Positions 52,301-63,937 are shown, numbered from the stretch's first letter. The stretch: DNA of 64,000 nt from Hybos culiciformis (GCA_964007475.1 OZ023274.1:82533303-82597302), one strand, 5' to 3'. Numbers and translations are program-made. The notes: a model not told the origin generated them from the letters alone.

Positions 52301-52770
52301 CAAAGGAAAATTGTAGGTAGGTAATCAGGGAAAGAATAATGAATTTAGCAAATTTAAAAAACAAAAAAAAAAAGGTTATTTTATTTGCATTGCAGTGAAA
52401 ACAAATTTCACAATTTTGTTTAATTTTTATATCAAAAAAAAAATTTTAATATTTTTATTCCTGAATTTTTAAATTTGGATTTTTTTTTTTATTATTGTAA
52501 ATTCAAATTTAATCAATTTCATAAAATTTGTAATTTTTTTTGCCATGTGTCCGACGTATGAATTTACAAAAATGAAAATAAAAAAAAAAAATTTACAATT
52601 TTTTTTCACATTTTTTTTTTTTAATAATTTTTTACACGAATTATATAAAATTTTATTTCAAAAAATAATAAAACTTAATTTAAAATTTAATTTTAATCAA
52701 TTTATAGAATTAATAATTCACATAATTAATAAATATTAATATTTTTTTCCCGAAATTCACTCACCGGCAT
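49349..52770 (-). CDS. RpS27: 40S ribosomal protein S27, 3 coding exons
   Basis: Small zinc-binding protein (eS27) of the 40S subunit. Minus-strand coding exons are 52770-52765 (only Met-Pro), 51939-51720 and 49377-49349. Introns are 825 and 2342 bp, GT..AG, and phase closes to 84 aa, exactly the family length. The C4 zinc ribbon uses Cys37, Cys40, Cys56 and Cys59 ([18 protein letters not shown]). [13 protein letters not shown] and [12 protein letters not shown] segments are near-identical to other animals. A first intron right after the first two codons is common in ribosomal protein genes. Intron 2 contains a 1 kb hAT-type element and a 38-bp perfect palindrome. AATAAA lies 72 nt past the stop. 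The leader begins in a pyrimidine tract. Probably an essential, active gene. Confidence 0.97.
49789..50802. mobile_element. hAT-type non-autonomous element in RpS27 intron 2
   Basis: 1014 bp with termini TAGGGCTTCTC / GAGAAGCCCTA, flanked by AAGTAC on both sides (49783-49788, 50803-50808). Both ends carry clusters of CGGGATCCCGGG, strikingly GC-rich here. The interior has two diverged tandem copies of about 100 bp (TTGGATACCGG..AATTTTGACTT, near 50305 and 50410). No transposase frame. hAT affinity rests on the AGGGCTT end; a clean 8-bp duplication is not seen. Confidence 0.65.
51569..51606. repeat. 38-bp perfect palindrome in RpS27 intron 2
   Basis: The arm CATAGATTAAGAATACAGA is followed directly by its complement with no loop, centred on AGATCT. 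ATATTAC flanks it on both sides, like a target duplication. About 220 bp from the exon 2 donor. Confidence 0.85.
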
Positions 52771-52792
52771 GTTTTTTCTTGGATCAGAAATC

Positions 52793-52803
52793 GAAAAAGG
52801 AAG
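52793..52803 (-). promoter_or_regulatory. Likely transcription start with 5'-TOP tract of RpS27
   Basis: On the minus strand CTTCCTTTTTC lies 23-33 nt upstream of the RpS27 ATG. A C followed by an unbroken pyrimidine run at the cap is the TOP signature of ribosomal protein mRNAs and couples translation to TOR signalling. The cap position is inferred, not shown. Confidence 0.5.
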
Positions 52804-53082
52804 TGACGACAGAGTTTCAGCTGTCAATTGAAAAAATGGCGTCAACGTCTAGATGATAAATCAAGTTTTGTGAAAGCAGGAAGTCTAACCCGTACTGTTA
52901 AAAAACAAATAAAATATGGCATACTGTTAATATCTTCATTCAGTATTTTAATTTTAGATTGTACGGCTTGCTTATGTCTGGGACAGACTCACAGGATTAA
53001 TGCCTTTGACAAAATCAACTCGAAAAACATGTTCTTGAGCACAAAAACATGTTATTAAAATCGACCGAACAGACTACCTTAA

Positions 53083-53130
53083 TGTGTTTCACAAAACAGA
53101 TAAACATCTGTTTTTTTTTTCTCAAGTTTA
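53083..53130 (+). repeat. Partial extra copy of the 53-kb foldback arm
   Basis: Repeats the TGTGTTTCACAAAACAGATA..CATCTG segment and T-run of the left arm at 53170-53215 in direct orientation, then diverges at CTCAAGTTTAATAACATG. Confidence 0.6.
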
Positions 53131-53174
53131 ATAACATGTTTTTCGAGTTTAGTTTGTCAAAGGGATTAATGTGT

Positions 53175-53751
53175 TTCACAAAACAGATAAACATCTGTTT
53201 TTTTTTTTAAGTTTAAAAACAAAAGTAAGCAACACAATATACCTACAAATTCAATTCAAATTCAAAATAAAAAACAATAACAAACTTTTTTTTCATTTGT
53301 TTACAAATAAATACGACATAAAATTTTCAAAGTCAACGTCAAAAATGATACCCCAGTGAACATTAATGGCTTCTACATATTGCCTCACGAAATATTTGTA
53401 AAAACTACTCAAGCCATCCCTTAATAACAACATGTTTTCGCAAGAACATGTTCTTGTTTTTGTTTTTATTACTATGGGAAAACTACTTCAAAAATATAAA
53501 ATTAATATGTTTTTGATCAAGAACATGTTAATCGTGTCAGTTTGTCCAAGGCACAAGTATGACTCTTTTTGTTTACATTTTTTCCATCGATAAGTATGTG
53601 CCTTTTTTCGCCATAGGAGTCGCTATTTGGAGATTTAAATAAGTGAATTGTTTTTTATTTTGAATTTGAATTGAATTTGTAGGTATATTGTATTGTTTAC
53701 TTTTGTTTTTAAACTTGAGAAAAAAAAACAGATGTTTATCTGTTTTGTGAA
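53175..53751. mobile_element. Foldback element with 105-bp arms
   Basis: Inverted arms 53175-53278 and 53647-53751 are about 97% identical, with a 368-bp noncoding middle. Each arm begins TTCACAAAACAGATAAACAT and contains the hairpin AACAGATAAACATCTGTT. A third, partial copy of the arm end is at 53083-53130. AACATGTT/CATGTTCTTG palindromic motifs are repeated in and around it. It lies in the RpS27/Cep350 spacer. Confidence 0.65.
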
Positions 53752-54371
53752 TAAACCTCATTTAACTCAACAACAATATTTATGAATATTTGCGAAACCT
53801 CATTTAAACCCCAAGTCTGTAAAACTTATATTTGCAATGTTTTTATTTTCTTTATTAAAATTTTGTACATTTTAAAAGCTTTCTGTTTCTAGAAAATTTT
53901 CTTCCCTATTGTTTGTTTAATAATATTTTGATAAGCTGGCAATACAGACAAAAAGTAAACAAACAATTTATATAGCTAGTAGAAGCCAGCCAACGAAGCG
54001 ATCGTTGTATCCATCATTATCTATCATTCATCATCAAAGATCTCACAACAGTAAACAAAGCTTAAATCGAAATCATCGAAACAAAAAAGTATCAATAGTT
54101 TAATTGGTTTCATTAATTAAATTATAAAATAATTACAAAAATAAAAATTTTAAAGAAAATCTTAATTTTCAAAATTTATTTTTTCTAAGCTACCGTACCA
54201 AAACTATTGTCTTCTATTTGTTTTATAATTATGAAAAAAAAATAATTATTGAACAGTAACCTAATGGATTTTGGAAGAATTAAAACCGGTTTTTTTATTT
54301 TTAGAAAATCTAAAAAAATTTAAATTGCAGTTCACAAAAAAAAAAAAAAATTAAATTAAAAGAACAAAAAA

Positions 54372-57300
54372 ATGGATCCTACAAAAACGGCTGAATCCTA
54401 TCAAATTTCAAAAAATGATGCTGACAGTAAGTTTACCTTAAATAATTTACTTCTTTTTTTTTTTTATTTTTTAGTAAGTAAGTACATACCTACCCACCTA
54501 CCTACCCAGGTAGTGGAACGCCTACATATAATAAGTTTGGTCATTTGGGCCGATGTTGAATTCTAGATACCTATAATCACGGACACTCTAGAAAAAATTG
54601 GAGTAAGTGCAGATGACGTGAACCACTCAGAATGGGCTGAAACTTGGTGGGGGGTAGAGGCGGTGCCCAAACCCATAAAAACTGAAATCAATTCTTGGGG
54701 CTCGGGCCCCGTTTCGGAGATAAGGCCTCCCAAAGTTTTCATACATTTTTGTATCGAAAAATTTTTTTTTGTGCCCGATTTGCCCAAGTTTTTGGAAAAT
54801 GATAAAGGGGGTATTCCAGAACGAGAGGGGGGGTGGGGGGTGGCGGGCGGGCGGTCTGGTGGTTGGTCAGGGGGATTTGCGGCGTCGCAAATCCCACTGA
54901 CCAACCACCAGATGGGCGACGCCGCAAATCCCACTGACCAACCATCAGATTCGATTTTTCCTTAAACTAGGTGTACCGACTACCTATCTAGGCAGCAAAT
55001 TTTCACATCACTTTCACTTTTGTTTATTTTTAGGTAAGATTTCAGCTAATTCATATCCAGGAAATGTTAATATTACATCACAGCCATTAAATACCATTCA
55101 TACAAAGATTTCGAAATTAGTTTATGATCCTCGTTCGAGTCCTTCAAAAATGAATTTAAAATCTATTCATACCCAAATGAATAAAGATTGTCCGAAACTT
55201 AGAAAAAAAGGTTCACTCTTGGCAATGACAACATTTAAATCTAAAAATATAAATCTTCCAGAATTTCAACAACAAAATGATTCAAAGAATAAATTAAATT
55301 CCGATGAATTTGAAAATTTGAGCAAAAAGAATGTCATAAATCAAAAAAATTTACTATTAACTGATTATAATACTGAAAAAGAGCAAGTATTGTCGTCACC
55401 TTTTGAAACGTCAACATTTCGAATCACAAATGATATTATTAATAACAAAACTGAAAATAAATTAGAAAACCGTGAAACCATGATAGATGATAATCAAACA
55501 CAAATATGTAATAAAACCAAATCGGAATCACAAACGTTGGCCAGAACCAAACCCGATTTGGTACAAAAATCTTTAGAAATACAAATTTTACCATCAAAAT
55601 CAAAATCATCACTAAATTCAAAGACTGAATCTGAAAAAAAGAAATCATATAATTCAGACGAAACTAAAAAGTTTATGTTTGAACAGAAAAAAAAACGTAA
55701 AAATTCTATGAATTCTGAAAAGAGCAAAAATCAAATTGATAATGTTCGTGATAAAACAGAGATCAAGAAGCGTTTAGACCTTCTTCGTAAAAATACATTA
55801 AAAATTTTAGAACGTAATGTTAATTTGGCTAAAAAGCGATCATCAGGAATTTTGCAAGAAATCTCACCGCGAAAAACACGTAAGATCGATAAAACAACTA
55901 AAGCACCAAAATCAAAAGAGATAGTAAAATTATCAAATCCAAGCCGAATTTTACACATAGAAAAATCATTAATGCCGAATGCTGTTTCAACAGAAACAAA
56001 AAGAATTGGATTACTTCGAAAACCACATTTAGATGATAATTTGAATAGTCCCATAAGCAATAAAGAAAATTTAAACCTTAACGGTTTAACACCAAAAACA
56101 GAAATAAAAAAAATGTTGGAAAAAATAAGCGAAACTGCTAGGAAGCGAAATCAAATTGAAAATATTGAGCAGGCTCAAGACTCTGAACATACGTTGTTAA
56201 ATTTTTTGAGTTCTGAAAAAGAAAAAATACAAGAATGCCATAAACTTTCTCAACATGTGGATAAACGTGAAGAATCTGAAAAAGCTCAGACTCTTAATAC
56301 TCTTAAAACTAAACATTCCGAAAATGAAATATTCGACGAATTATTATCAACCGTTCCAAATTCAACCATAGGTAGAAAACCCGCTGTCCAAGATAAATCC
56401 ATTCAATGTGATTCACCACTATTCAAATATCGTAAACCCTCAATTAATTCTCCACCCAAACAGGTTCCGTATTGGTTGAAACCTTCACCTATTCAAATTT
56501 ATCCATATAATTTCATAATAGCTGTTAGAAAAAAACTCGAGGCGGTTACTAATTCTAAAATATGTTCAAATAAACATATCACAAAATTTGAATCTAACTC
56601 GCCATTATCGCATCAAAAAATGCGAGAATCCGTTCGTCATCGAATTGTCGACACCATATCAGATAGATTTGAAAATAATGACGAACGTGTTGTGAAAACT
56701 CAGGAAAAAAATACAGAACGTATCTACAATATCGAATCTAACCAATACAGTCGAAATAAAAACTCTAAAATCGTGATTAATGAAATTAAATCAATGACAG
56801 CCGATTTAGAAGTGAAGCCGATTTCAGATAATGCTCTAACACCAATTTCAAATAATAAAGTTAATTCGAAAAGTTTCACTGATTCAAATTTTAGTTCAGT
56901 TTCCATTCAAATAAATCCGTTTTCAGCGACAAGCAAATCTCATCGTAAAATATTGAGTAGTACCATAGTCGATAATAAATTTATTAGCGATGATACCACA
57001 ACAATATCATCATCGATATTTTCCAGTCCAGAAAAGAAACAACCAAAAGAAACGGAATCAAATAGTTTGGTTGGCTTTGGAGGTGAAAACCAAGGTGATA
57101 TAAGCCCTCTCTCTGTAGCAAATATATCAAGTTTGAAAATTCAGTCTAAATTTTTACCATCAAAAGATGTGAATTGCTACACTGATCAACCAGATGTTGC
57201 TACGATCAATAGATCAATTCCAGGTGAATTGGATTATAAACAACTTTTAAAAGATTTCAATGATAGTTTGTCGCGAGTGGTAACAGTAAACGAACAATTG

Positions 57301-60300
57301 AAATCATCTTTAAATGAAACAGAACAAATTGTTAATGTAAACCAAAATTTTGAGCAACATAAAAACAAAGAACAGGATTACACATCAGATTTTGAAGAAG
57401 AGTCTCGAGTTAGCCAATTTAAAAGTCGAAGCACAACATCTGTCGAAAATTTGGATCCTTCATTAAACATTACGTCTGTCGTAGCTTTTGATTCCACAAT
57501 CAGTTATAAAAATAAAGAAACTCCAAATTTTAATCCTCAACAGCAAGGGAATCAAAATGTAAATATTATGTTCAACTCAAAAATTGAAAGTGATGATGAA
57601 ATTTTGGAAATAATTTCAAGTGATGCAAGAATTGCTTTTACATCAGTACCTAAGGATTCTTTGCAACTATCAGAACATATCTCAAATTCTGAGGAAGTTT
57701 TAAGTAAAACTTCAAAATCTTGTTCTGTATTGCCGAGTTCAGTTTCAAATTCAATATATTCTGCGGTTTCGGGAGATTCATCATCCTCACAAAAATATTC
57801 GAATTCAAACGTAAAATCTTTTAATAATAATAAGATTTATTCAAATATCACTTCTTCGAGTAGTATATCTGAGGCGTTGGTACTTCCATATTCTACCGAA
57901 AAAAATGATGACAATGATGATGTGTCAATAGTCCACAGCGAAAAAACTTTTTTATTAAACAATAAAAAGGAAGTTAATAATTTATCAACAACCTCTAAAA
58001 ATGAACACATTTCTTCAATTTCAAAATCCACAGAACTACCACCACCAGCTTATAACACTATCACAAACGATAATGAAATTCGTGATATTGATAATAAATT
58101 GACAAATACCTCAATTAGTAACGAATTTATTGCTGTATTTAATCAATCAGATGTTGAATTATCGCTTTATTCCCAAAGTAATTTAAGTCAATCCGAGACA
58201 ACGATAAATTACTCAAGTATTGGAATGGTAAGAAAAATTATAAAACTTTAATACCTAATTATTACAAGTATTAAAATATTCTACTTTGTAGATATTTAAC
58301 TATAGACACTTAATGTATTTAATTTCGATTTAATATTTATTTTAAGTATGAACAATTGCTACAAAATGAAAACAGAAAATCTGAACAATTGACAACATTT
58401 TTAAAAATGCGTGAAAAAGTTATTTTAAGTCGAGCCAAACGTCAAGTTACCTTCTTAGAATTACAAAAAGAAAAATTGAGATCGCATAAGGAAGGTGATG
58501 AAAAAATTGCATTTCAGTTATCCACATTAAAGAAAAAGCAACGAGCTGTTTTGATGAGAATGGAAAAAGAACAAGAAGAAGTTAAAAGGTAAGAAGGATT
58601 AAATTTTTTTTTTAATATAGCTTCAATTTAATTAATTATTTATAAGTTATAATCAAACCACATATTCGAACGAACATATTCTTGTTTAAAGTTTGAATTT
58701 TTAGTTAAGAACTATGCCAATATTTCTTGTTTAGAAATTGTTATTAATAATTTTTATAAATCAGATTTTTTTTCTTCTTTTTAAGATTAATGCAAAATCA
58801 AATTGTGAAAGAAAATGTTAAATCAAATAGATCCAAAACATTTCGGCAGCCAAAATTGGATGACAATTTATCTGAAATTGTGATTAAAAAAAGTTTTTCA
58901 ACAAGTCAAAACAACGCTCAACAACAATCAACTAATACTCGAACATGTTCAGCAATTGTGCGAGGTGTGGAATTAAAAGGCAACAATAACGAATTGGAAA
59001 TTCTACTAAAAAATCGCGAGAAACAATTAGAAAAAAGAAGAGAGCATGTTCAGCGCCTGATTCAATGGAATCAGCGTTTGGACAAAGAAGAAGAAGAAGT
59101 CTTACAATTAGAAAAAATGTTATATAATTGTAATTTAAATGAAATTAGAAATGAATTATCTGCAGACAAAGAGAAAAAAGAAAAAATACAAAGGATTGAT
59201 AACAGTATTAAAGCATTAAGTAACGTTTCGGATGAGTGTGTTAAAGTTAAGGGTCGTAAATTGAGCAAATTATGGTATGACTTAACAGGAGAAAAAAATT
59301 CTAAATTAAATAAAAATGTTCATTACAAATTATCTAAGCAGGATTTAGAAATTTTTTATGAAAAGGCCAAAGAACTTGTGATACGCAATAACTATTCCGA
59401 TAACACAGAGAGTAGTTTTAATTCTATTTCTAATTTACATCCAGACGAAGAAGTAATGGAAAGCAATAATTCTAAGCCAGATTCTGGAAATAAAGAAAAA
59501 AGTACAGACTCTTTTGAAGTAGATAAAAAATCTTTTACAGATAAATTTGATAATTCGTCATCCTCTTTATTAAGTAATAATTTACATTCTGTTCCGATCA
59601 CAGATAAAGAAACAGTGGATTCCTACAGCATTAAAAGTACTAGAACAAAATCTGAAAATCTTTCTTCTAAAGCAGTGAGTACTTCATCTGAAATATTAAA
59701 TGAACATATTTCCGCTTCTGCACTCATTAATTCGTCATCAAGTGACAAAGAATCTTTTGAAAATTCAACCGAAATATCTGAAATTGAATTTAATAACGCT
59801 GAAGAAACATTTTTGGCTAATGAAGCTAGCTCAGATAGTAATGAAATATCAAATGATAGTAATTCGGAGAATTTGTTTCGACCAACTGTTATAGTTTCCA
59901 TAAGAAATGTAAACGATGAATATCATTGTTCAACAACAAAAATCATTTCAGAAGAAGGAACAACTCCCCAGATCTCAGATTGCATAGAAATTATATCTGA
60001 AGAAATTTCTCCAGCCAATGAAAAAACTATAAGTGAAATAGCCACTAATTTAGAAGAACTTTCTTTGAAATCATCTACTAGTATCATTAATAAAATAGAA
60101 GATTCCAAAATTCAAATTTCTAATCCATCTGATACTTATGAAAATAATTCTTCATTGAATTCGAGCAATTTCATTGTTGAACTTCCAAATAATTCCGAAT
60201 CATCAGAAACAAAGGCAAATAACGAAGACATAAATGAAAATGTGAAATCACTTAACAGTCTTCAATATGAGAAAGAAATATTTGACACAGATAGTATAGT

Positions 60301-61730
60301 CGAAAATATTTCGTTGCCAAAATTTGTAGAAGAAGAATCTTTAGAAGAAGATTCGAAGCAATTTGTTACTGATACAACATCTGACACGAACAGTGTCGAA
60401 GAAAATTGTTCAATAAAAAATCAAACTGATTTGGAAAAGCGTCTTATTGATATTGATGATAGCTTAAAAGATTTAAGCACATCATTAGAGCGAGCTCTTA
60501 GTCCAGAAAAATGTTCGAATTTATCACCAGCAAACATATTAACAAATCGGCAGCAGTTAATCGAAATTGATAAATCTAAAATTAAATCATTAAAATGCGA
60601 TTTAAATAATGGTAACGGAGCATTTCAAACTCTAATGCCGGATATTATAAGCGAGGTAGATATTCGTAGGAACCAAACTTTGGCTGAAAATGAGGTGAAT
60701 TTTTTTTTTTTTAAACCAATTTTTTTTTAAATTTTCTTTCATAATCCTCTAAAGGCAAAACCATCGGAATATGCTATTCCCTACATTTTCCAACGAGAAA
60801 TACCGAATAAACCACCTCCACCTTATCATGCACCAGCTCATGGATCTCCAATGACAATAATATTTCCGTCTGAGAATCGTATAAAAGAAATTACATTCCA
60901 ACGCACTAAAGAACTTTATGATGATATTACAAAGAATGGTAAGAAATTCGAGTATTACAAAACTTTCAGTCGTCTAAATTCCTTACAAAACAATTATTTT
61001 TTTTTATTAACGATATTGGAATAAGAATGTTTAAAGTGAGAGTTTATGCAAAAAAAAACCTCATTTGACAACCATTAAATTCACAAAAATTCAGTATTCA
61101 ATTTCATAATAATTTTTTGCATAGTGTAGAATAACACTGCCGTAAACTTTATGACTAGCGTTTTTGAAGGAAGCTGACTTTAAAAATTCTACATCACTAA
61201 AATAAATTAAAAATTAATTTTTTTTTTTTCGTTTTTTTTTTTAAGGAAACGTTGCCACAATCGATAATGAAGCAGTTGTGCCGTCCACAAATGTCACAAT
61301 GACTGAAAAAAAAATTTCATGTGATAATATTACTAATATCTATGAGAGAATAGTACTAGATATTTGTAAAGAATATACAGATGAATATAAAAATATAATA
61401 TTAGAATCTAATCCTGATACATTTAAGAACTCATTAGCTTTTTTTAATCCACCTGATAAACTTATTTGTCTTCAAGAATTTATTTATAAAAATGTAAGAA
61501 AATCATTGGGAATGGAAAGACAAATTAAACTAACTCGAAATAATTCAGTATATTCAGTTAGTAAATGTAATAAACGCGATAATGTTGATGAAATTTTAAT
61601 TCAAGAATTATATGAAGAAGAATCAAAATGGAATAAATTTGATTTAGAGGAATCTGAGGTTAAACAGGCAATTATTGAAAATTTTGGAGCAAATGAAATA
61701 TTAGTATCAGCCCTATTTGAACAGCTATAA
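54372..61730 (+). CDS. Cep350: Centrosome-associated protein 350 (Cep350) homologue, 6 exons
   Basis: Large centriole/centrosome scaffold; in vertebrates it recruits FOP, anchors microtubules and supports ciliogenesis. Exons are 54372-54426, 55034-58227, 58347-58588, 58786-60694, 60755-60938 and 61246-61730. Phase closes at each junction, giving 2022 aa (human protein about 3100). Residues 1-1083 are Ser/Asn/Lys-rich and mostly disordered, with a more ordered patch near 495-525 (YWLKPSPIQIYPYNFIIAV). Residues 1084-1195 (exon 3 and early exon 4) match the diagnostic Cep350 coiled coil: LKMREKVILSRAKRQVTFLE and LKKKQRAVLMRMEKEQEEVKRL. A second coiled coil spans about 1235-1280, then LWYDLTG, then an acidic Ser-rich stretch. 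IPNKPPPPY is at 1816-1824. The C-terminal helical domain (about 1885-2022, VDEILIQELYEEESKW) resembles the vertebrate end, possibly a DUF4378-type fold. No CAP-Gly domain is visible. AATAAA occurs at 61766-61789. Confidence 0.88.
54590..54960. repeat. GC-rich island in Cep350 intron 1
   Basis: About 370 bp of clearly higher GC than the surroundings, with G-runs (54828-54855). It contains a 54-bp hairpin (54857-54910: TGGTGGTTGGTCAG / CTGACCAACCACCA). The right hairpin arm is then repeated in tandem (GCAAATCCCACTGACCAACC at 54887 and 54923). Open frames on both strands reflect composition, with Pro/Gly-rich, unrecognisable products. Likely a transposon remnant. Confidence 0.55.
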
Positions 61731-61765
61731 TATAAATAACTGATAATATAGAAAATAATGTTAAT

Positions 61766-61789
61766 AATAAAAATAAAAAACAAAATAAA
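61766..61789 (+). promoter_or_regulatory. Clustered poly(A) signals of Cep350
   Basis: Three AATAAA hexamers (61766, 61772, 61784) within 60 nt of the Cep350 stop. Confidence 0.5.
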
Positions 61790-62029
61790 GATTTGTATGT
61801 CAAATTTGTTAATTATTTGGAATTTTTTCAATAATATAATTTAATAATTTTATTTTTAATTTTGATTTATTAATTTATTAGTAATTAAATCTTTTTGAAT
61901 AATACAAAATTTTTATAAATTTTAAATTTAATAATTTTCTCTAATATAAGATTTAAGGTACTTACTTGATAAAATTGCTTTAGTTTTCCTCAGTTTTTAT
62001 CTTAATTGGCAGTGAATTGAAAACTTTCA

Positions 62030-62400
62030 TAATGTTACAGTGAGAGGTGTCAAAGCTCTATTGTATCTACGAGCTCTCAATATATCTTGAATTTCTTAAG
62101 TTGCATCGTATAGGAAGCATTCTTCGTAAGTAATTTGCCAACACATCGTATTTATAAACAATAAAACTTTGTAATTAAATCTCTGTTGCACATTCATCCA
62201 TCCTAACTTGGATAACATTAACGAATTGTATCCCAAAATCATTATTTTTTCGTTCACCGAATTTCTCAGTCTTAAGAAATCCAATTTATTTTCTCGAAAC
62301 ATTAAATTCTGTCTCCTCATATTCCTGTAATTTGATCAACTCTTGAATTAAATACCAAGCATTTAGTTTTACTAATATTCAATTTCAATCTGTTGATTAT
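62030..62400 (-). pseudogene. Decayed non-LTR retrotransposon reverse-transcriptase tail
   Basis: Minus-strand reading gives LKLNISKTKCLVFNSRVDQ near 62400-62330, the typical NxxKT segment of LINE reverse transcriptases. After a frame change it continues LGWMNVQQRFNYKVLLFIN (about 62220-62150), the usual post-polymerase segment (WLxxxQRxxxxxLxxIxK). In-frame stops and the frameshift show it is dead. Only this C-terminal piece is seen, as expected for a 5'-truncated LINE copy. Jockey-like affinity is a guess. Confidence 0.6.
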
Positions 62401-62780
62401 AAAATTTTAGATTTTACCATTCAAAATTATGTATGTTTTTATCGGTAGGTTAGGTATTTCATGTTTTTAATCTTTAATTTAGTTTAGTATTATTGTAAAA
62501 TTTATTCACATTTTCTAACGAGTGTAATGTATATTAATTTCGAATAAATTTATTTCAATTATAATGTTTTATATATTTTTTTTGAAAATGTTAACATAAT
62601 TTTGTATGAATATTTTTTTTTAATCTATATAATGTAAAAAAAAAATAAGAACAATAACAATAACTTTAAATTAACTCAAAAACCTTTTAATTTAATTATT
62701 TCATTATTAAAAATTATTTTCATCAACCATATTTATGGATATTTGAAACCCAAAAACAAATAATGAATTTGTTTTCTTAA

Positions 62781-63312
62781 CAGAGGATCTCAAACTTTTT
62801 GAACTGTGGAGCCCTCCAAAGGCATAATAATTTACACGGAGCCTCAGTGGTTCCGTAATGACTAATTGTGTGTCTGTGCCAATCGATGATACATAACACC
62901 GAAAAATAATTTATTTTTGTACCTATACTTTGTATTTATAAATTCATAACTAAAAAGAAAAAATTAAATTATTTGTACTTACTTCAACAAAACTTATTTA
63001 TTGCAAAATATAATAAATTATAAAAAAAACGAACATTGCTAGTGGGACAGGTGGACTTGTTTTTTATTTTTACATAATTCTTGTATGTCTGGCTTTATAG
63101 TTGTTAGTTGAATCCTCATGTCAGCTTCTTGCATAGAGTCTGTTGCGGTATTTTGTTTTTGTTGCAGTATAAGGACAAATTAATTTCATATATTAATTAT
63201 TAGCGGATTTAAATTTATAATTTTTTTTCAAATTTGATTGAGATTCGCGAATCCCTTTGAGTTGACTCGCGGAACTCCAGGGCTCCGCAGAGCACACTTT
63301 GAAAAACGATGA
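62781..63312. mobile_element. hAT-like MITE
   Basis: About 530 bp. The left end CAGAGGATCTCAAACTTTTT, followed by ..GGAGCCCT, pairs imperfectly with the inverse right end AGGGCTCCGCAGAGCACACT. This end type (CAG-GG-TCTCAAACTTTTT..GGAGCCC) is common in hAT-group MITEs. No coding content; the duplication is unclear. Confidence 0.5.
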
Positions 63313-63598
63313 GACAATGAATGGTAATTTATTTATGAATGAATGGTATAATATTTATTTTATGATAGGCCTAGAAAAGTGTGAAAACTTTAATTAGTTA
63401 TTTGTTTACTTCACTTTTAAAATAAATATTTTTTGTAACTGATTGTTTCATGTATAGTGCGCCATCTATTTCAATCAACTCGCATGACATTTATACGCCA
63501 TGATATTTGCATTAATTTTAATTACATAGAAAAAAACAAACAAAATTCTTAATATAATATTCTAAATAATTGTTTTATTAAAGTTAATGAGCTGAACA

Positions 63599-63937
63599 AT
63601 GAAAGAAAGCCATTCATCATCTTCGTCCATTAATTGGACTCGAGGTTGGTAGGCATATATATTCTTTACAAAAAAAAAAAAACTAAAATCTATAAAAATA
63701 TTGCTTGAAAAATGTGTAGCACTGGAAGACGCTTGCATAAAAGTTTTTAGTTTTTTGCAAAATAAAAATAAATTCTCCTATTAAACTATTTTTTAACTAA
63801 ACATTTGAAATAACTACCCAACAAAAAAAGGTTAAATAATTGAAAAGCTTATAAATTTATAAAAAAAATAAATAAACACTTCAGACAAGACCAAGAGTCC
63901 AGAACTGCAAATTGCCTTTATTCAAAACATCATAGAG
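63599..63937 (+). CDS. Possible 5' exons of an unidentified gene, cut by the window edge
   Basis: Not recognised. ATG at 63599 opens MKESHSSSSSINWTR plus one base, ending at 63644 before GTTGGT. A second exon-like block at 63885-63937 sits between a good acceptor (AAACACTTCAG) and donor (GAGGTAATT). Joined, phase closes and reads DKTKSPELQIAFIQNIIE, an amphipathic, protein-like string in an otherwise noncoding stretch. The first donor (GTTGGT) is weak, and the peptide is too short (33 aa) to assign. A GCGCCATCTA motif about 140 bp upstream could be promoter-proximal. It could equally be chance. Confidence 0.3.

Larger units (their letters stand above)
52804..54371. other. Divergent promoter spacer RpS27 / Cep350
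   Basis: Outside the foldback element (53175-53751) there are two less AT-rich stretches. 52800-52880 borders the RpS27 start. 53985-54075 (AGCCAGCCAACGAAGCGATCG) is a good candidate for the Cep350 promoter or leader. The 76-codon frame at 52828-53058 has no recognisable product. Confidence 0.5.

Noticed and set aside
51940..52764. Intronic snoRNA in RpS27 intron 1, as often found in ribosomal genes
   Set aside because: No paired C (RTGATGA) and D (CTGA) boxes with a closing stem could be made out on the minus strand.
52828..53058. 76-codon plus-strand frame next to the RpS27 promoter
   Set aside because: No recognisable product and no acceptor/donor support; it reads into the foldback repeats.
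54563..54965. Overlapping open frames of 115-123 codons on both strands in the GC-rich island
   Set aside because: Products are Pro/Gly-rich composition artefacts, the frames overlap on opposite strands, and the region is spliced out as Cep350 intron 1.
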